A stretch of DNA of 64,000 bases from Nocardioides sp. Soil805 (GTDB lineage Bacteria; Actinomycetota; Actinomycetes; Propionibacteriales; Nocardioidaceae), in the NCBI RefSeq assembly GCF_001429625.1, contig NZ_LMSU01000002.1, positions 806,001-870,000 of the forward strand, read 5' to 3'. Of the stretch, positions 1-10,670 are shown in pieces. Made by a program: the position numbers and the translations under genes. Position 1 is the stretch's first letter. The number at the start of each line of letters is the position of its first letter. Under the pieces are notes generated by a model, which saw only the letters and a list, made by a program, of their open reading frames with translations, was not told the origin of the DNA and made no database searches.

Positions 1-1
1 G

Positions 2-1351
<1,350 letters not shown>

Positions 1352-1366
1352 CCCACAGCACCACCA

Positions 1367-1404
1367 CGAAGGCCGTCGTCTCCCTCGGGAGGCGGCGGCC
1401 TTCG
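1367..1404 (+). terminator. Hairpin terminator after groEL
   Basis: Two 17-base arms (1367-1383 and 1388-1404) pair along their whole length, with two G-U pairs, around a 4-base loop. The hairpin starts 15 bases after the groEL stop. There is no clear T-run, as is common for actinobacterial terminators. Confidence 0.8.
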
Positions 1405-1413
1405 CGCGTCACT

Positions 1414-1473
1414 GGCCCTCAGTCGCGCAGCGGGGCCCTCAGTCGCGGAGCGGGGCCCTCAGTCGCGGAGCGA
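1414..1473. repeat. Three tandem copies of a 20-bp unit covering a stop codon
   Basis: Units at 1414-1433, 1434-1453 and 1454-1473 read GGCCCTCAGTCGCGGAGCGG with one change in the first and one in the third copy. On the minus strand each unit contains the codons Arg-Asp-stop that end the neighbouring membrane-protein gene, so the end of that gene looks triplicated. Confidence 0.85.
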
Positions 1474-3057
1474 GGCGAGCCCCTCGCGCCACGGCTCGGT
1501 GCACCGGCTGTCGAGGACCGGGCGCTCCAGGGTCTTGAGGTGGTAGACGCGGTACTCGTCGCACACGGTGGCGACGTACTGGTAGCGCTCGAGCAGCTCC
1601 TCGCCGATCCGCTCGGTCCCGGTCTCGGACCAGGTGTCGAGGGCGGTGAACTCCACGAACCACGTGGGCGCGGCCGGTCCGGTGAGCAGGTCGCGCAGCT
1701 CGACGAGGTCGGGGTCCAGGGTGCGCATCGGCAGGGACCACAGGTGCGGGTACGGCGAGCGCAGGCCGCTGGCCCACTGGATGTCGGCCCGGCCGCCGTA
1801 GACGACCAGGGTGTCGCCCGGACGTGCGGCCCGGCCGATGGCCTCGCCGGCGTAGTACTCGACGGGGCGGTAGCGCTCCTCGGTGCTGTCCCACCAGCGC
1901 CACAGGGAGTCGAGGCTGCTCAGCACGACGAGGACCACGAGGGCCTGGGTGACCCCCGTGGTGACGCGGGACCAGACGCGGAAGCGGTGCGGCAGGCGCT
2001 CGAGGGACAGCACCAGTGCGGTGGCCAGGGCCACCGGCGGCACGAGGACCACGAGGTACGTCGTCCAGTAGCTGCCGCTCTGCACCACTGCGACGACGTC
2101 GACCGCCAGCATCGTGGTGACCGCGGCGGTGGGCGCGGGCATCCGTCGCGCCAGGCGGGGCAGGTTCAGCAGGAACCACGCCGCGAGGAGCGCCATCCCG
2201 GTCTCCACGGCGAGCTCGCGCAGCACGACGGCCCGCTGGTCGATGGTCTCGCTGGGCTGCGCGGCCAGCACCGCGTCCGCGTCGGGGCGGAAGCCGACCA
2301 CGGCGTACCACAGCGTGGCGAGGTCGACGCCCGCGACGAGCGCCCACACCACGGTGACCACCACCGGGATCGCGGCTCCGAGCGCCGCGGCCGCGCCGAG
2401 CCGGGCGTGGGTCCGCCACTGCGAGCGGTCGGCCACGGCGCTGCCCACGAGCAGCACCCCGCCGAAGACCAGGCCGCCGACGATGCTCTGCTTGAGCCCG
2501 ACGGCGAGCACGGCGACCAGCCCCGAGGCGAGGGCGAGGTACGTCGCCCGGGGCGTGGTGCGGCGCTCGAGGGCGAGGAGCGCCAGCCAGCACGCAGCCG
2601 CCACGAGCGGGATGCCCAGGTGCTCGCCCTTGGTCGAGACGACGTCGATGCCGGCGTTGGAGACCAGTCCGGCCGCCGCCACCGCGGTCCAGGCCGCCAC
2701 CCGGTCGGCGCGGTCGGTGGGCAGTCCCGCGGCGTACGACGCGAGGTGACGCGCCGCGGCAGCCACCACGAGCACGAAGCCGAAGATCCCGACGGCACCG
2801 ACGACCCGGAGGGCGTAGGGGCCGCCGAGCCAGTCGGTGAGCCGGATGAGCGCGATGACCTCGGGAGGACGGTCCACGAAGTAGGGCCCGTAGAGGCTGT
2901 CCGGCGTGGGGGCCCAGGTGCGGGCCACGAGCAGGAAGCCGGCCTCGTCGGGACGCAACGGCCACATCGCGGAGGGGAACCGCGCGAGCACCGCCGCCAG
3001 CGCCGCGACCCAGACGGTCAGGCGGGCGACGGGCCACGGGCGGGATCCAGGGGTCAC
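1459..3057 (-). CDS. Polytopic membrane protein, GT39/ArnT-like glycosyltransferase family
   Basis: About 532 residues, very hydrophobic, with roughly ten predicted membrane segments and a soluble C-terminal domain. After the first membrane segment comes an acidic loop, PLRPDEAGFLLVAR, followed by YFVDRPP; this resembles the catalytic first loop of GT-C enzymes that use polyprenyl-phosphate sugars (GT39, ArnT). A role in cell-envelope glycosylation is inferred; no substrate can be named. The chosen start is GTG at 3057, just before the first hydrophobic helix; a CACAAT hexamer lies 9 bases upstream of it. A longer in-frame extension exists but runs into the divergent gene and looks like a shadow. 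The 3' end sits in the 20-bp tandem repeats. Confidence 0.65.
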   Translation of the reverse strand: MTPGSRPWPVARLTVWVAALAAVLARFPSAMWPLRPDEAGFLLVARTWAPTPDSLYGPYFVDRPPEVIALIRLTDWLGGPYALRVVGAVGIFGFVLVVAAAARHLASYAAGLPTDRADRVAAWTAVAAAGLVSNAGIDVVSTKGEHLGIPLVAAACWLALLALERRTTPRATYLALASGLVAVLAVGLKQSIVGGLVFGGVLLVGSAVADRSQWRTHARLGAAAALGAAIPVVVTVVWALVAGVDLATLWYAVVGFRPDADAVLAAQPSETIDQRAVVLRELAVETGMALLAAWFLLNLPRLARRMPAPTAAVTTMLAVDVVAVVQSGSYWTTYLVVLVPPVALATALVLSLERLPHRFRVWSRVTTGVTQALVVLVVLSSLDSLWRWWDSTEERYRPVEYYAGEAIGRAARPGDTLVVYGGRADIQWASGLRSPYPHLWSLPMRTLDPDLVELRDLLTGPAAPTWFVEFTALDTWSETGTERIGEELLERYQYVATVCDEYRVYHLKTLERPVLDSRCTEPWREGLASLRD

Positions 3058-3217
3058 GGTGCGCCCATTGTGGAGGACCGGCCGCGGCCGCGGTCCCACC
3101 GGCACGGGTGTGGACGGTCGCCCACGGGGATTTTCCTCGCCGAAACACGCAGGCACCCGACGCGCAACACGGGTCACGCAGTCTGGTCCCCGGACGACGA
3201 GAACGAGGGGGACGACC

Positions 3218-4108
3218 ATGTTGTGGAGAGTGCGGTTGACGCTGCCCGACCGACCGGGTGCGCTGGCGACGCTGGCGAGCGAGTGCGGGACCGCGGGGGT
3301 CAACATCCTGGGACTGCAGGTCTTCCCGGGGATCGACTCGGTGACCGACGAGCTGGTGCTCGAGGTGCCGGAGGGCTGGGACGTCGACGACATCGCGTCA
3401 CTGGTCGAGCGGGCCGGGGCCCGAGCGGTGGTGTCGCACCCGTGCACGGAGGCGGCCCTGGTCGACCAGCCGGCGCGGTACGTCGCGGCGGCCCGGACGA
3501 TCCTGGCCCAGCCCGCGCGCTTCCCCGAGGTGGTGGCCCAGCTCTTCGACGCGGAGGCCGAGCCGGGCGGGGCCGGCGACGACCACGACTCGATGGAGAT
3601 GACAGTGAACGACGTCTCGGTCCAGGTGCACCGGCGGGCGCCGTTCACCGCGACGGAGCACGCACGCGGCGTCGGCCTCGCCGAGCTGGTCAGCGACGTG
3701 CTGGCCCGCAGCCGGGACGCGATGACCGTGCCGGAGCCCGGTCGCCGCCTCGGCACCGGGGCGACGCCGGAGTTCGTCGCGTCGAGCCATGGGGTCTCGG
3801 CGATGGTGGACGGTACGACGGTCGGTCGCGCGGTGCTCGCCGAGATGGTGGCCCCGGGCTCCCGGCACCTGCACCTCGAGGTGGACCCGGCGTGGCGCCG
3901 GCGCGGCATCGGGTCGCGGCTGCTCCTGGAGGCGGCCCGGGCCGCCGCCGGGCTGGGTGACGACGAGCTGGTGCTGGTGACCAGCGCCGACAACCAGGCC
4001 GTGCTGCCGATGGTGCTCGGGTCCGGGCTGCGCGGCCGGATCCGGATGTCCGGGGACGGGCTGACGGTGCGCGTCCCGCTGCGCGACCTGGAGGGGGCGC
4101 GTGGCTGA
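3218..4108 (+). CDS. ACT domain - GNAT acetyltransferase fusion protein
   Basis: A 296-residue protein with two recognisable parts. Residues 1-75 form an ACT-type small-molecule binding domain (MLWRVRLTLPDRPGALATLA, then VNILGLQVFPG). The C-terminal third is a GNAT acetyltransferase with the acetyl-CoA binding motif RRRGIGSRLLLEA. The middle region (about 90-190) is not recognised. ACT domains usually bind amino acids, so an acetyltransferase regulated by an amino acid is a reasonable inference. The ATG at 3218 is preceded by GAGGGG at a suitable distance. It ends 19 bases before guaB and may be read by the same RNA polymerase, although guaB has its own promoter-like element. Confidence 0.75.
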   Translation: MLWRVRLTLPDRPGALATLASECGTAGVNILGLQVFPGIDSVTDELVLEVPEGWDVDDIASLVERAGARAVVSHPCTEAALVDQPARYVAAARTILAQPARFPEVVAQLFDAEAEPGGAGDDHDSMEMTVNDVSVQVHRRAPFTATEHARGVGLAELVSDVLARSRDAMTVPEPGRRLGTGATPEFVASSHGVSAMVDGTTVGRAVLAEMVAPGSRHLHLEVDPAWRRRGIGSRLLLEAARAAAGLGDDELVLVTSADNQAVLPMVLGSGLRGRIRMSGDGLTVRVPLRDLEGARG

Positions 4109-4115
4109 CGGCCCG

Positions 4116-5630
<1,515 letters not shown>

Positions 5631-5640
5631 GCCTCGGGAA

Positions 5641-6489
5641 TCAGCCGCGGTCGAGGTAGGCCACGGCGCGGTTGAAGAACGCGGCCGCCAGCACCGGGTC
5701 GGCGTCGCCGCTCGCCGGCGCCGCGGTCAGCAGCTCCACGAGCCGCGGACCGTCCGCGTCGTCGGTCGCAGCGGCGCACACCCGCGACGCGTCCCGGACG
5801 AGCCGGGGCACCATGGTCCACGTCGCCTCGAAGACCCGACGTAGTTCCGGGACACCTACCTGGCCGGGCACCTCCCACGCGGTGAGGGCGATCGGTGCCT
5901 CGACGGCGTCGCAGACCACTGCCCACTCGCGCAGCAGGGGTGAGCGCTCGCCGAGCGTGATGAGGTGCAGGTCGTCCTCGTCGTGCGCACCGGAGGGGAA
6001 GTCGGCGTACACGTGGGTCGAGCTGGCCAGCAGGGCCAGCTCGCGCCAGCGGGCGCGGGCCGGCGCGAAGTGCTGGGCCCGCTGGAAGAGCCCGAAGAGG
6101 TGGCCCTCGTGCGCCCGGACGCAGAACTCGTCCTCGATCGCGTGCGAGAGGCCGATGAGCGTGCGCTTGGTGAGGCGGTGGACCGGCAGGGAGGGGTCCT
6201 GGCGCAGGAGGTGGGCGTGCACCGAGCGCGGCCGCGGACCGGGCGAGACCTGAGCCTGGTGCTCGGCCTCGCTGCGAGTGGCGGCGATGGCGGCGTCGAG
6301 GCGCATCCCGGCGTCGCGGAGCCGGGCGACCTCGCTCACCAGTGCCGCGTCGCCCTCGGCGTAGCGCCGGTGGCCGGACTCGAGGCGCGTGGGCACTGGG
6401 AACCCGTGCCGCTCCTCCCAGATCCGCAGGGTGGAAGGTGTCACTCCGGTGCGGGAGGACAGCTCACCGATGGAGAGGTAGGTCGTCAT
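5641..6489 (-). CDS. MerR-type regulator with DICT sensory domain
   Basis: A 282-residue transcription factor. Residues 1-72 are a MerR winged helix (LSIGELSSRTGVTPSTLRIW, then ERHGFPVPTRLESGHRRY). The remainder (about 115-280) matches the DICT domain seen in actinobacterial MerR proteins and in light or redox sensors (HRLTKRTLIGLSHAIEDEF, FADFPSG-like segment, FNRAVAYLDRG at the end). It probably senses a small signal and controls a nearby promoter; the fasciclin gene just upstream is the obvious candidate target, which is inference. Start is ATG at 6489. It may be partly co-transcribed with the fasciclin gene, although a hairpin separates them. Confidence 0.85.
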   Translation of the reverse strand: MTTYLSIGELSSRTGVTPSTLRIWEERHGFPVPTRLESGHRRYAEGDAALVSEVARLRDAGMRLDAAIAATRSEAEHQAQVSPGPRPRSVHAHLLRQDPSLPVHRLTKRTLIGLSHAIEDEFCVRAHEGHLFGLFQRAQHFAPARARWRELALLASSTHVYADFPSGAHDEDDLHLITLGERSPLLREWAVVCDAVEAPIALTAWEVPGQVGVPELRRVFEATWTMVPRLVRDASRVCAAATDDADGPRLVELLTAAPASGDADPVLAAAFFNRAVAYLDRG

Positions 6490-6511
6490 GGGTTCCCGTC
6501 CGAGTGACGGA

Positions 6512-6546
6512 CCGTGCCCGGGACGGGGGGACACCCCCGGGCACGG
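6512..6546 (-). terminator. Hairpin between fasciclin gene and merR-like gene
   Basis: Arms 6512-6522 and 6536-6546 are an exact 11-bp inverted repeat (CCGTGCCCGGG / CCCGGGCACGG) with a 13-base loop. It follows the fasciclin stop by 17 bases on the minus strand. Confidence 0.65.
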
Positions 6547-6563
6547 CCCGCCGGGCTGGTCGA

Positions 6564-7205
6564 TCAGAGGTTGAGCGGGCGCAGCACGCGGTCGATGCCG
6601 TGGGCGATCTGGCGGTTGCCCTTGTTGAGGTCGAGCGCCTTCGGGATGGCCCGGGCGTCGCGGTCGTCCTTGTCCTTGTCGACCAGGACGACCTTGCCCT
6701 TCTGGAGCTTGACGCGGATGGTGGCGCCGTTGGCCATGGTGATCTTCTGCTTCTTCTTGGCGGCGGCCACGACCTTCGTCGAGCTGAGCGTCGAGCCGGC
6801 GACCACGTGGTAGAGCAGGACGGACTCGATCGTGTCGACGTCGTACGTCGCCAGGATGGCCTCGACGGTGGCCTTCTCGGACTTGGGCGCGGTCCCGGTC
6901 AGGTCCTCGACCAGCTTGCGGAACGCCGCGTCGGTCGGCGCGAACGCGGTGAGGCGCTTCTTGCCGTCGGTCAGCGCGAGCAGCGGGGTCTCCGGCTTCG
7001 CGCCGGCCACGGTCAGGACCGCGGCCTCGATGATGTCGAAGTCCTTCCAGTTCTTGTCCAGCTTCTGCCCGTCGGCGGCCAGGAGGCCGGCCAGGCTGTC
7101 GGTCCCCGCGGCGCGCTGGGCGTTGGCGGGGGCGATCGGGGCCGTGGCGAGCGCGGCGGCGACGAGGGCACCGGCAACGGGGCCGGCCAGGTGGCGCTTG
7201 AGCAT
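6564..7205 (-). CDS. Secreted fasciclin (FAS1) domain protein
   Basis: A 213-residue exported protein. A signal peptide covers about residues 1-30 (MLKRHLAGPVAGALVAAALA ... APANAQ, likely cleavage after ANA). The rest is one FAS1 domain: FAPTDAAFRKLVEDLTG, then VLLYHVVAGSTL, and a C-terminal HGIDRVLRPLNL, the hallmarks of the fold. FAS1 proteins are linked to adhesion and, in bacteria, often to redox or stress regulation; the exact role here is unknown. A MerR-DICT regulator gene lies directly downstream on the same strand, suggesting a regulator-effector pair. Confidence 0.9.
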   Translation of the reverse strand: MLKRHLAGPVAGALVAAALATAPIAPANAQRAAGTDSLAGLLAADGQKLDKNWKDFDIIEAAVLTVAGAKPETPLLALTDGKKRLTAFAPTDAAFRKLVEDLTGTAPKSEKATVEAILATYDVDTIESVLLYHVVAGSTLSSTKVVAAAKKKQKITMANGATIRVKLQKGKVVLVDKDKDDRDARAIPKALDLNKGNRQIAHGIDRVLRPLNL

Positions 7206-7282
7206 CAGGGGAACCTTTCGTAGGTGGGACCTTGAACATACCTCCACAGGCTGTGGAAGTCTATGTGGATAACTGTGGAGAT

Positions 7283-7765
7283 TTATCCGGAGTTCCCGGT
7301 TCCCGGAAGAATCTTCCGCAGGTGCACGTCGGCCTCCCCGGCACGCGGTACGTCGGGCCAGCGCGCGAGCTCGACGTACCCGTGCCGCTCGTAGAAGGCG
7401 GGCGCCTGGAAGGTGAACGACGTGACGAACACGTGCCTGCAACCCCGCCGCAGCGCCTCGGCCTCGAAGTCGGTCAGCAGGCGCGCGCCGAGCCCTGCGG
7501 CGCGGGCGTCGGCGCGCACCCAGGTCATGGCGATCCCCGCGGCCACGCCCCAGGTCCACCCGCTGATGCCGGCGGCCAGTGCTCCCTCGCCGTCGGTGAT
7601 CCGCACGGTGAGCTCCTGCGCGGCGTCGATCCCCGGGGTGGCGGCGGCGTTGACGACGTCGAGCTCGTCGGAGAGCCGGGAGTCGAGCTCGACGTCGGTG
7701 CGCCCGACGGTGCTCGTCCAGGAGGGCGGGGTGGCGGGTGGCTCGGACGGGGTCCTGGGTGACAT
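7283..7765 (-). CDS. GNAT family N-acetyltransferase
   Basis: A 160-residue acetyltransferase. The central segment VRADARAAGLGARLLTDFEA is the acetyl-CoA binding R/Q-x-x-G-x-G/A motif with its following helix, and FQAPAFYERHGYVELARW is the typical C-terminal GNAT strand-helix. Substrate unknown. ATG at 7765 has CACGAT seven bases upstream on the minus strand, the leaderless spacing seen for other genes here. It is divergent from guaB3. Confidence 0.85.
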   Translation of the reverse strand: MSPRTPSEPPATPPSWTSTVGRTDVELDSRLSDELDVVNAAATPGIDAAQELTVRITDGEGALAAGISGWTWGVAAGIAMTWVRADARAAGLGARLLTDFEAEALRRGCRHVFVTSFTFQAPAFYERHGYVELARWPDVPRAGEADVHLRKILPGTGNSG

Positions 7766-7772
7766 GGCGGGG

Positions 7773-7778
7773 ATCGTG
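7773..7778 (-). promoter_or_regulatory. -10-like element of the GNAT gene
   Basis: CACGAT on the minus strand ends 7 bases before the ATG at 7765. Confidence 0.4.
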
Positions 7779-7832
7779 CCACGGTGGTCCGACGGTCGAG
7801 CGCCGGAAGGCGGGCGGCGGCACGGTGGCCGA

Positions 7833-7838
7833 TAGGCT
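7833..7838 (+). promoter_or_regulatory. -10 element of guaB3, leaderless type
   Basis: TAGGCT ends 7 bases before the GTG start at 7846. Confidence 0.6.
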
Positions 7839-7845
7839 GCCCCGC

Positions 7846-8955
7846 GTGACTGAGATCGAGATCGGCCGAGCCAAGCGCGCCCGTCGCGCCTACTCCTTCG
7901 ACGACATCGCCATCGTCCCGTCGCGGCGCACCCGCGACCCCGAGGAGATCAGCACCGCCTGGCAGATCGACGCCTACCGCTTCGACCTGCCGGTCCTGGC
8001 GGCGCCGATGGACTCGGTCATGTCGCCCGCCACCGCGATCGCCTTCGGCCGGCTCGGCGGCCTCGGCGTCCTCAACCTCGAGGGCCTCTGGACGCGGTAC
8101 GACGACCCCTCCGACCTGCTCGAGGAGGTCGCGGGCCTGACCGGCAGCGACGCCACCCGCCGGATGCAGGAGATCTACGCCGAGCCGATCCGGTCCGAGC
8201 TCATCACGGCGCGCCTCAACCAGATGAGGGACGCCGGCGTCACGGTCGCCGGGTCGCTCTCGCCCCAGCGCACCAAGGAGTTCGCCAAGGCCGTGGTCGA
8301 CGCGGGCGTCGACATGTTCGTCATCCGCGGCACCACGGTGAGTGCGGAGCACGTCTCCTCCCAGAGCGAGCCGCTCAACCTCAAGGAATTCATCTACGAG
8401 CTCGACGTGCCGGTCATCGTGGGCGGGTGCGCGACCCACCAGGCGGCCCTGCACCTGATGCGCACCGGAGCGGCCGGGGTCCTCGTGGGCTTCGGCGGCG
8501 GCGCCGCGCACACCACGCGCACCGTGCTGGGCATCGCCGTGCCCATGGCCTCGGCGGTCGCCGACGTCGCCGCCGCGCGCCGCGACTACCTCGACGAGTC
8601 CGGGGGTCGCTACGTCCACGTCATCGCCGACGGGTCCATCGGCCGCTCGGGCGACGTCGCCAAGGCCATCGCCTGCGGTGCCGACGCGGTGATGGTCGGC
8701 TCCCCGCTCGCGCGAGCCACCGACGCCCCGGGCCGCGGCTTCCACTGGGGCGGCGAGGCGCACCACCCCGACCTGCCGCGCGGGCAGCGCGTCGAGTTCG
8801 GACCGGTGGGCTCGATGGAGGAGATCCTCTTCGGTCCCTCCCGGGTCGCCGACGGCACGATGAACCTCATCGGTGCCCTGCGCCGCTCGATGGCCACGAC
8901 CGGCTACACCGACCTCAAGGAGTTCCAGCGGGTCGAGGTCGTCGTCGGCGGCTGA
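7846..8955 (+). CDS. guaB3: GuaB3-type IMP dehydrogenase-related protein
   Basis: A 369-residue protein of the IMPDH/GMP reductase barrel family, shorter than guaB because the CBS pair is absent. Barrel motifs are clear: YSFDDIAIVPSRRT at the N terminus, PVLAAPMDSVM, HVIADGSIGRSGDVAKAIAC and GADAVMVGSPLA. In place of the catalytic cysteine loop (G-P-G-S-I-C-T-T-R in guaB) it reads GFGGGAAHTTR, so the nucleophile position is His222. Actinobacterial GuaB3 is known as an extra paralogue whose activity has been debated. Without the cysteine, normal IMPDH chemistry is unlikely, which is inference. GTG at 7846 is supported by the alignment and a TAGGCT element. Confidence 0.92.
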   Translation: MTEIEIGRAKRARRAYSFDDIAIVPSRRTRDPEEISTAWQIDAYRFDLPVLAAPMDSVMSPATAIAFGRLGGLGVLNLEGLWTRYDDPSDLLEEVAGLTGSDATRRMQEIYAEPIRSELITARLNQMRDAGVTVAGSLSPQRTKEFAKAVVDAGVDMFVIRGTTVSAEHVSSQSEPLNLKEFIYELDVPVIVGGCATHQAALHLMRTGAAGVLVGFGGGAAHTTRTVLGIAVPMASAVADVAAARRDYLDESGGRYVHVIADGSIGRSGDVAKAIACGADAVMVGSPLARATDAPGRGFHWGGEAHHPDLPRGQRVEFGPVGSMEEILFGPSRVADGTMNLIGALRRSMATTGYTDLKEFQRVEVVVGG

Positions 8956-8968
8956 CGTCCACCGGGGC

Positions 8969-8993
8969 TTGACAAAAGCCGCCCGGATGTCAA
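8969..8993. promoter_or_regulatory. Inverted repeat TTGACA-N13-TGTCAA
   Basis: An exact 6-bp inverted repeat (8969-8974 and 8988-8993) sits between guaB3 and the aldehyde dehydrogenase gene, about 60 bases upstream of the latter. It could be an operator or a pair of -35 boxes; no regulator can be assigned. Confidence 0.3.
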
Positions 8994-9041
8994 ATGCCGG
9001 GACGATGTGACCAACGGGTAGCAAGGCCCGGGGGAGCGGCC

Positions 9042-9047
9042 TACCCT
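9042..9047 (+). promoter_or_regulatory. -10 element of the aldehyde dehydrogenase gene
   Basis: TACCCT ends 6 bases before the ATG at 9054, the leaderless arrangement. Confidence 0.55.
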
Positions 9048-9053
9048 CGGCCC

Positions 9054-10670
9054 ATGAGCGAGCACACCCCTGCCTCCGGCCCCCTCGTCGAGGGCCCGCA
9101 CGACCCCGAGCACGACCCCCGGGCCTCCTACGCGCTCGAGCCGGAGTACGTCGCCTCGCTCACCCGCCGCATCGTCAGCAGCACCGGGCGGACGGCGCCG
9201 GTGTTCTCCCCGCTGGGCGGGCAGCCGCTGGCCCACATCCCCCAGTCCAGCACCGCCGACGTGGCGCAGGCCTACGTCCGGGCCCGCCGCGCCCAGGCCG
9301 CCTGGGCGCGGACCTCCCTCGACGAGCGGGCGGCGATGCTGCTGCGCCTGCACGACCTCGTGCTGGACCGGCAGGAGGAGATCATCGACCTGGTCGTGCT
9401 GGAGTCGGGCAAGGCCCGCAAGCACGCCTTCGACGAGCCCCTCCACATCGCCCTGACGGCGCGCTACTACGGGCGCACCGCGCACCAGCACCTCGACACC
9501 GAGCGCAAGCTCGGCGTCGTGCCGGGCCTCACCCGCGTGGAGGTCAACCGGGTCCCCAAGGGCGTGGTCGGGATCATCTCGCCCTGGAACTACCCCTTCA
9601 CGATGGCCCTGTGCGACGGCATCCCCGCGCTGCTCGCCGGCAACGCCGTGGTCGCCAAGCCGGACGCGCAGACGATGCTCTCGGCGCTGCTCGGCGCCCA
9701 GCTGCTCGAGGAGGCCGGGTTCCCGCCGGACCTGTGGCAGGTCGTGGCCGGTCCCGGTGCCGAGCTCGGCACCCCGGTCATCGACGGCGCCGACTACGTC
9801 TGCTTCACGGGATCGACCGCGACCGGCCGGCTCATCGCCCGCCAGTGCGCGGAGCGGCTCATCGGCTGCTCGCTGGAGCTCGGCGGCAAGAACCCCCTCC
9901 TCGTCCTGCGCGACGCCGACCTCGAGAAGGCGGCCGAGGGCGCCGTGCGCGCGTCGTTCTCCAACGCCGGGCAGCTCTGCGTCTCCATGGAGCGGCTGTT
10001 CGTGGCCGACCAGGTCTACGACCGCTTCGTCGAGCGCTTCGTGGCCCGCACCCAGGCCATGACCCTCGGCGCCAGCCTGGAGTGGGGGGTCGACATGGGC
10101 TCCCTCGTCTCGCAGGCGCAGCTCGACACCGTCCAGGCGCACGTCGGCGACGCGGTCGCCCGGGGCGCCCGGGTGCTCGCCGGTGGGCGGGCCCGCCCGG
10201 ACCTGGGGCCCTACTTCTTCGAGCCCACGATCCTGGAGGGCGTCACCCCCGACATGACGTGCTTCGGCCAGGAGACCTTCGGGCCGGTGGTGTCGATCTA
10301 CCGCTTCCACGACGAGGCCGACGCCGTGGCCCGCGCCAACGCGGGGGAGTACGGCCTCAACGCCTCCATCTACACCCAGGACGGCGCCCGGGGCCGTGCG
10401 ATCGCCCGTCAGGTGACGTGCGGCACCGTCAACATCAACGAGGCCTTCGGGGCGACCTTCGCCAGCATCGACTCCCCGATGGGCGGCATGCGCGAGTCCG
10501 GGATGGGTCGCCGCCAGGGCAGTGAGGGCATCCACCGCTACACCGAGTCCCAGTCGGTGGCCACCCAGCGACTGATCCGCTTCGCCCCGATGCTCGGCAT
10601 GTCCGACGAGCGGTACGCCCAGGTGATGACCGCCCAGCTGCGGCTGATGAAGAAGCTGGGGCGCGCGTGA
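9054..10670 (+). CDS. Aldehyde dehydrogenase, succinate-semialdehyde dehydrogenase (GabD2) type
   Basis: A 538-residue NAD(P)-dependent aldehyde dehydrogenase. It has the cofactor motif GVVGIISPWNYPF, the glycine motif FTGSTATGR, the general base in LELGGKNP (Glu275) and the catalytic cysteine in SNAGQLCVSMER (Cys309), with the expected 34-residue spacing. Overall it resembles the succinate-semialdehyde dehydrogenase group found in mycobacteria next to similar genes, so oxidation of succinate semialdehyde or another short aldehyde to the acid is likely; the exact substrate is inferred. Its stop overlaps the start of the following GMC oxidoreductase by one base, so the two are translationally coupled and may act in sequence on an alcohol and its aldehyde. 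Confidence 0.9.
   Translation: MSEHTPASGPLVEGPHDPEHDPRASYALEPEYVASLTRRIVSSTGRTAPVFSPLGGQPLAHIPQSSTADVAQAYVRARRAQAAWARTSLDERAAMLLRLHDLVLDRQEEIIDLVVLESGKARKHAFDEPLHIALTARYYGRTAHQHLDTERKLGVVPGLTRVEVNRVPKGVVGIISPWNYPFTMALCDGIPALLAGNAVVAKPDAQTMLSALLGAQLLEEAGFPPDLWQVVAGPGAELGTPVIDGADYVCFTGSTATGRLIARQCAERLIGCSLELGGKNPLLVLRDADLEKAAEGAVRASFSNAGQLCVSMERLFVADQVYDRFVERFVARTQAMTLGASLEWGVDMGSLVSQAQLDTVQAHVGDAVARGARVLAGGRARPDLGPYFFEPTILEGVTPDMTCFGQETFGPVVSIYRFHDEADAVARANAGEYGLNASIYTQDGARGRAIARQVTCGTVNINEAFGATFASIDSPMGGMRESGMGRRQGSEGIHRYTESQSVATQRLIRFAPMLGMSDERYAQVMTAQLRLMKKLGRA

Noticed and set aside
1459..3993. 844-residue version of the membrane glycosyltransferase-like protein
   Set aside because: The N-terminal 310 residues are opposite the ACT-GNAT gene and are Ser/Arg/Pro-rich noise; the hydrophobic protein begins near 3057.
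8969..8974. TTGACA as the -35 box of the aldehyde dehydrogenase gene
   Set aside because: No -10 hexamer at 16-18 bases; the convincing TACCCT at 9042 is far too distant. Kept only as part of an inverted repeat.
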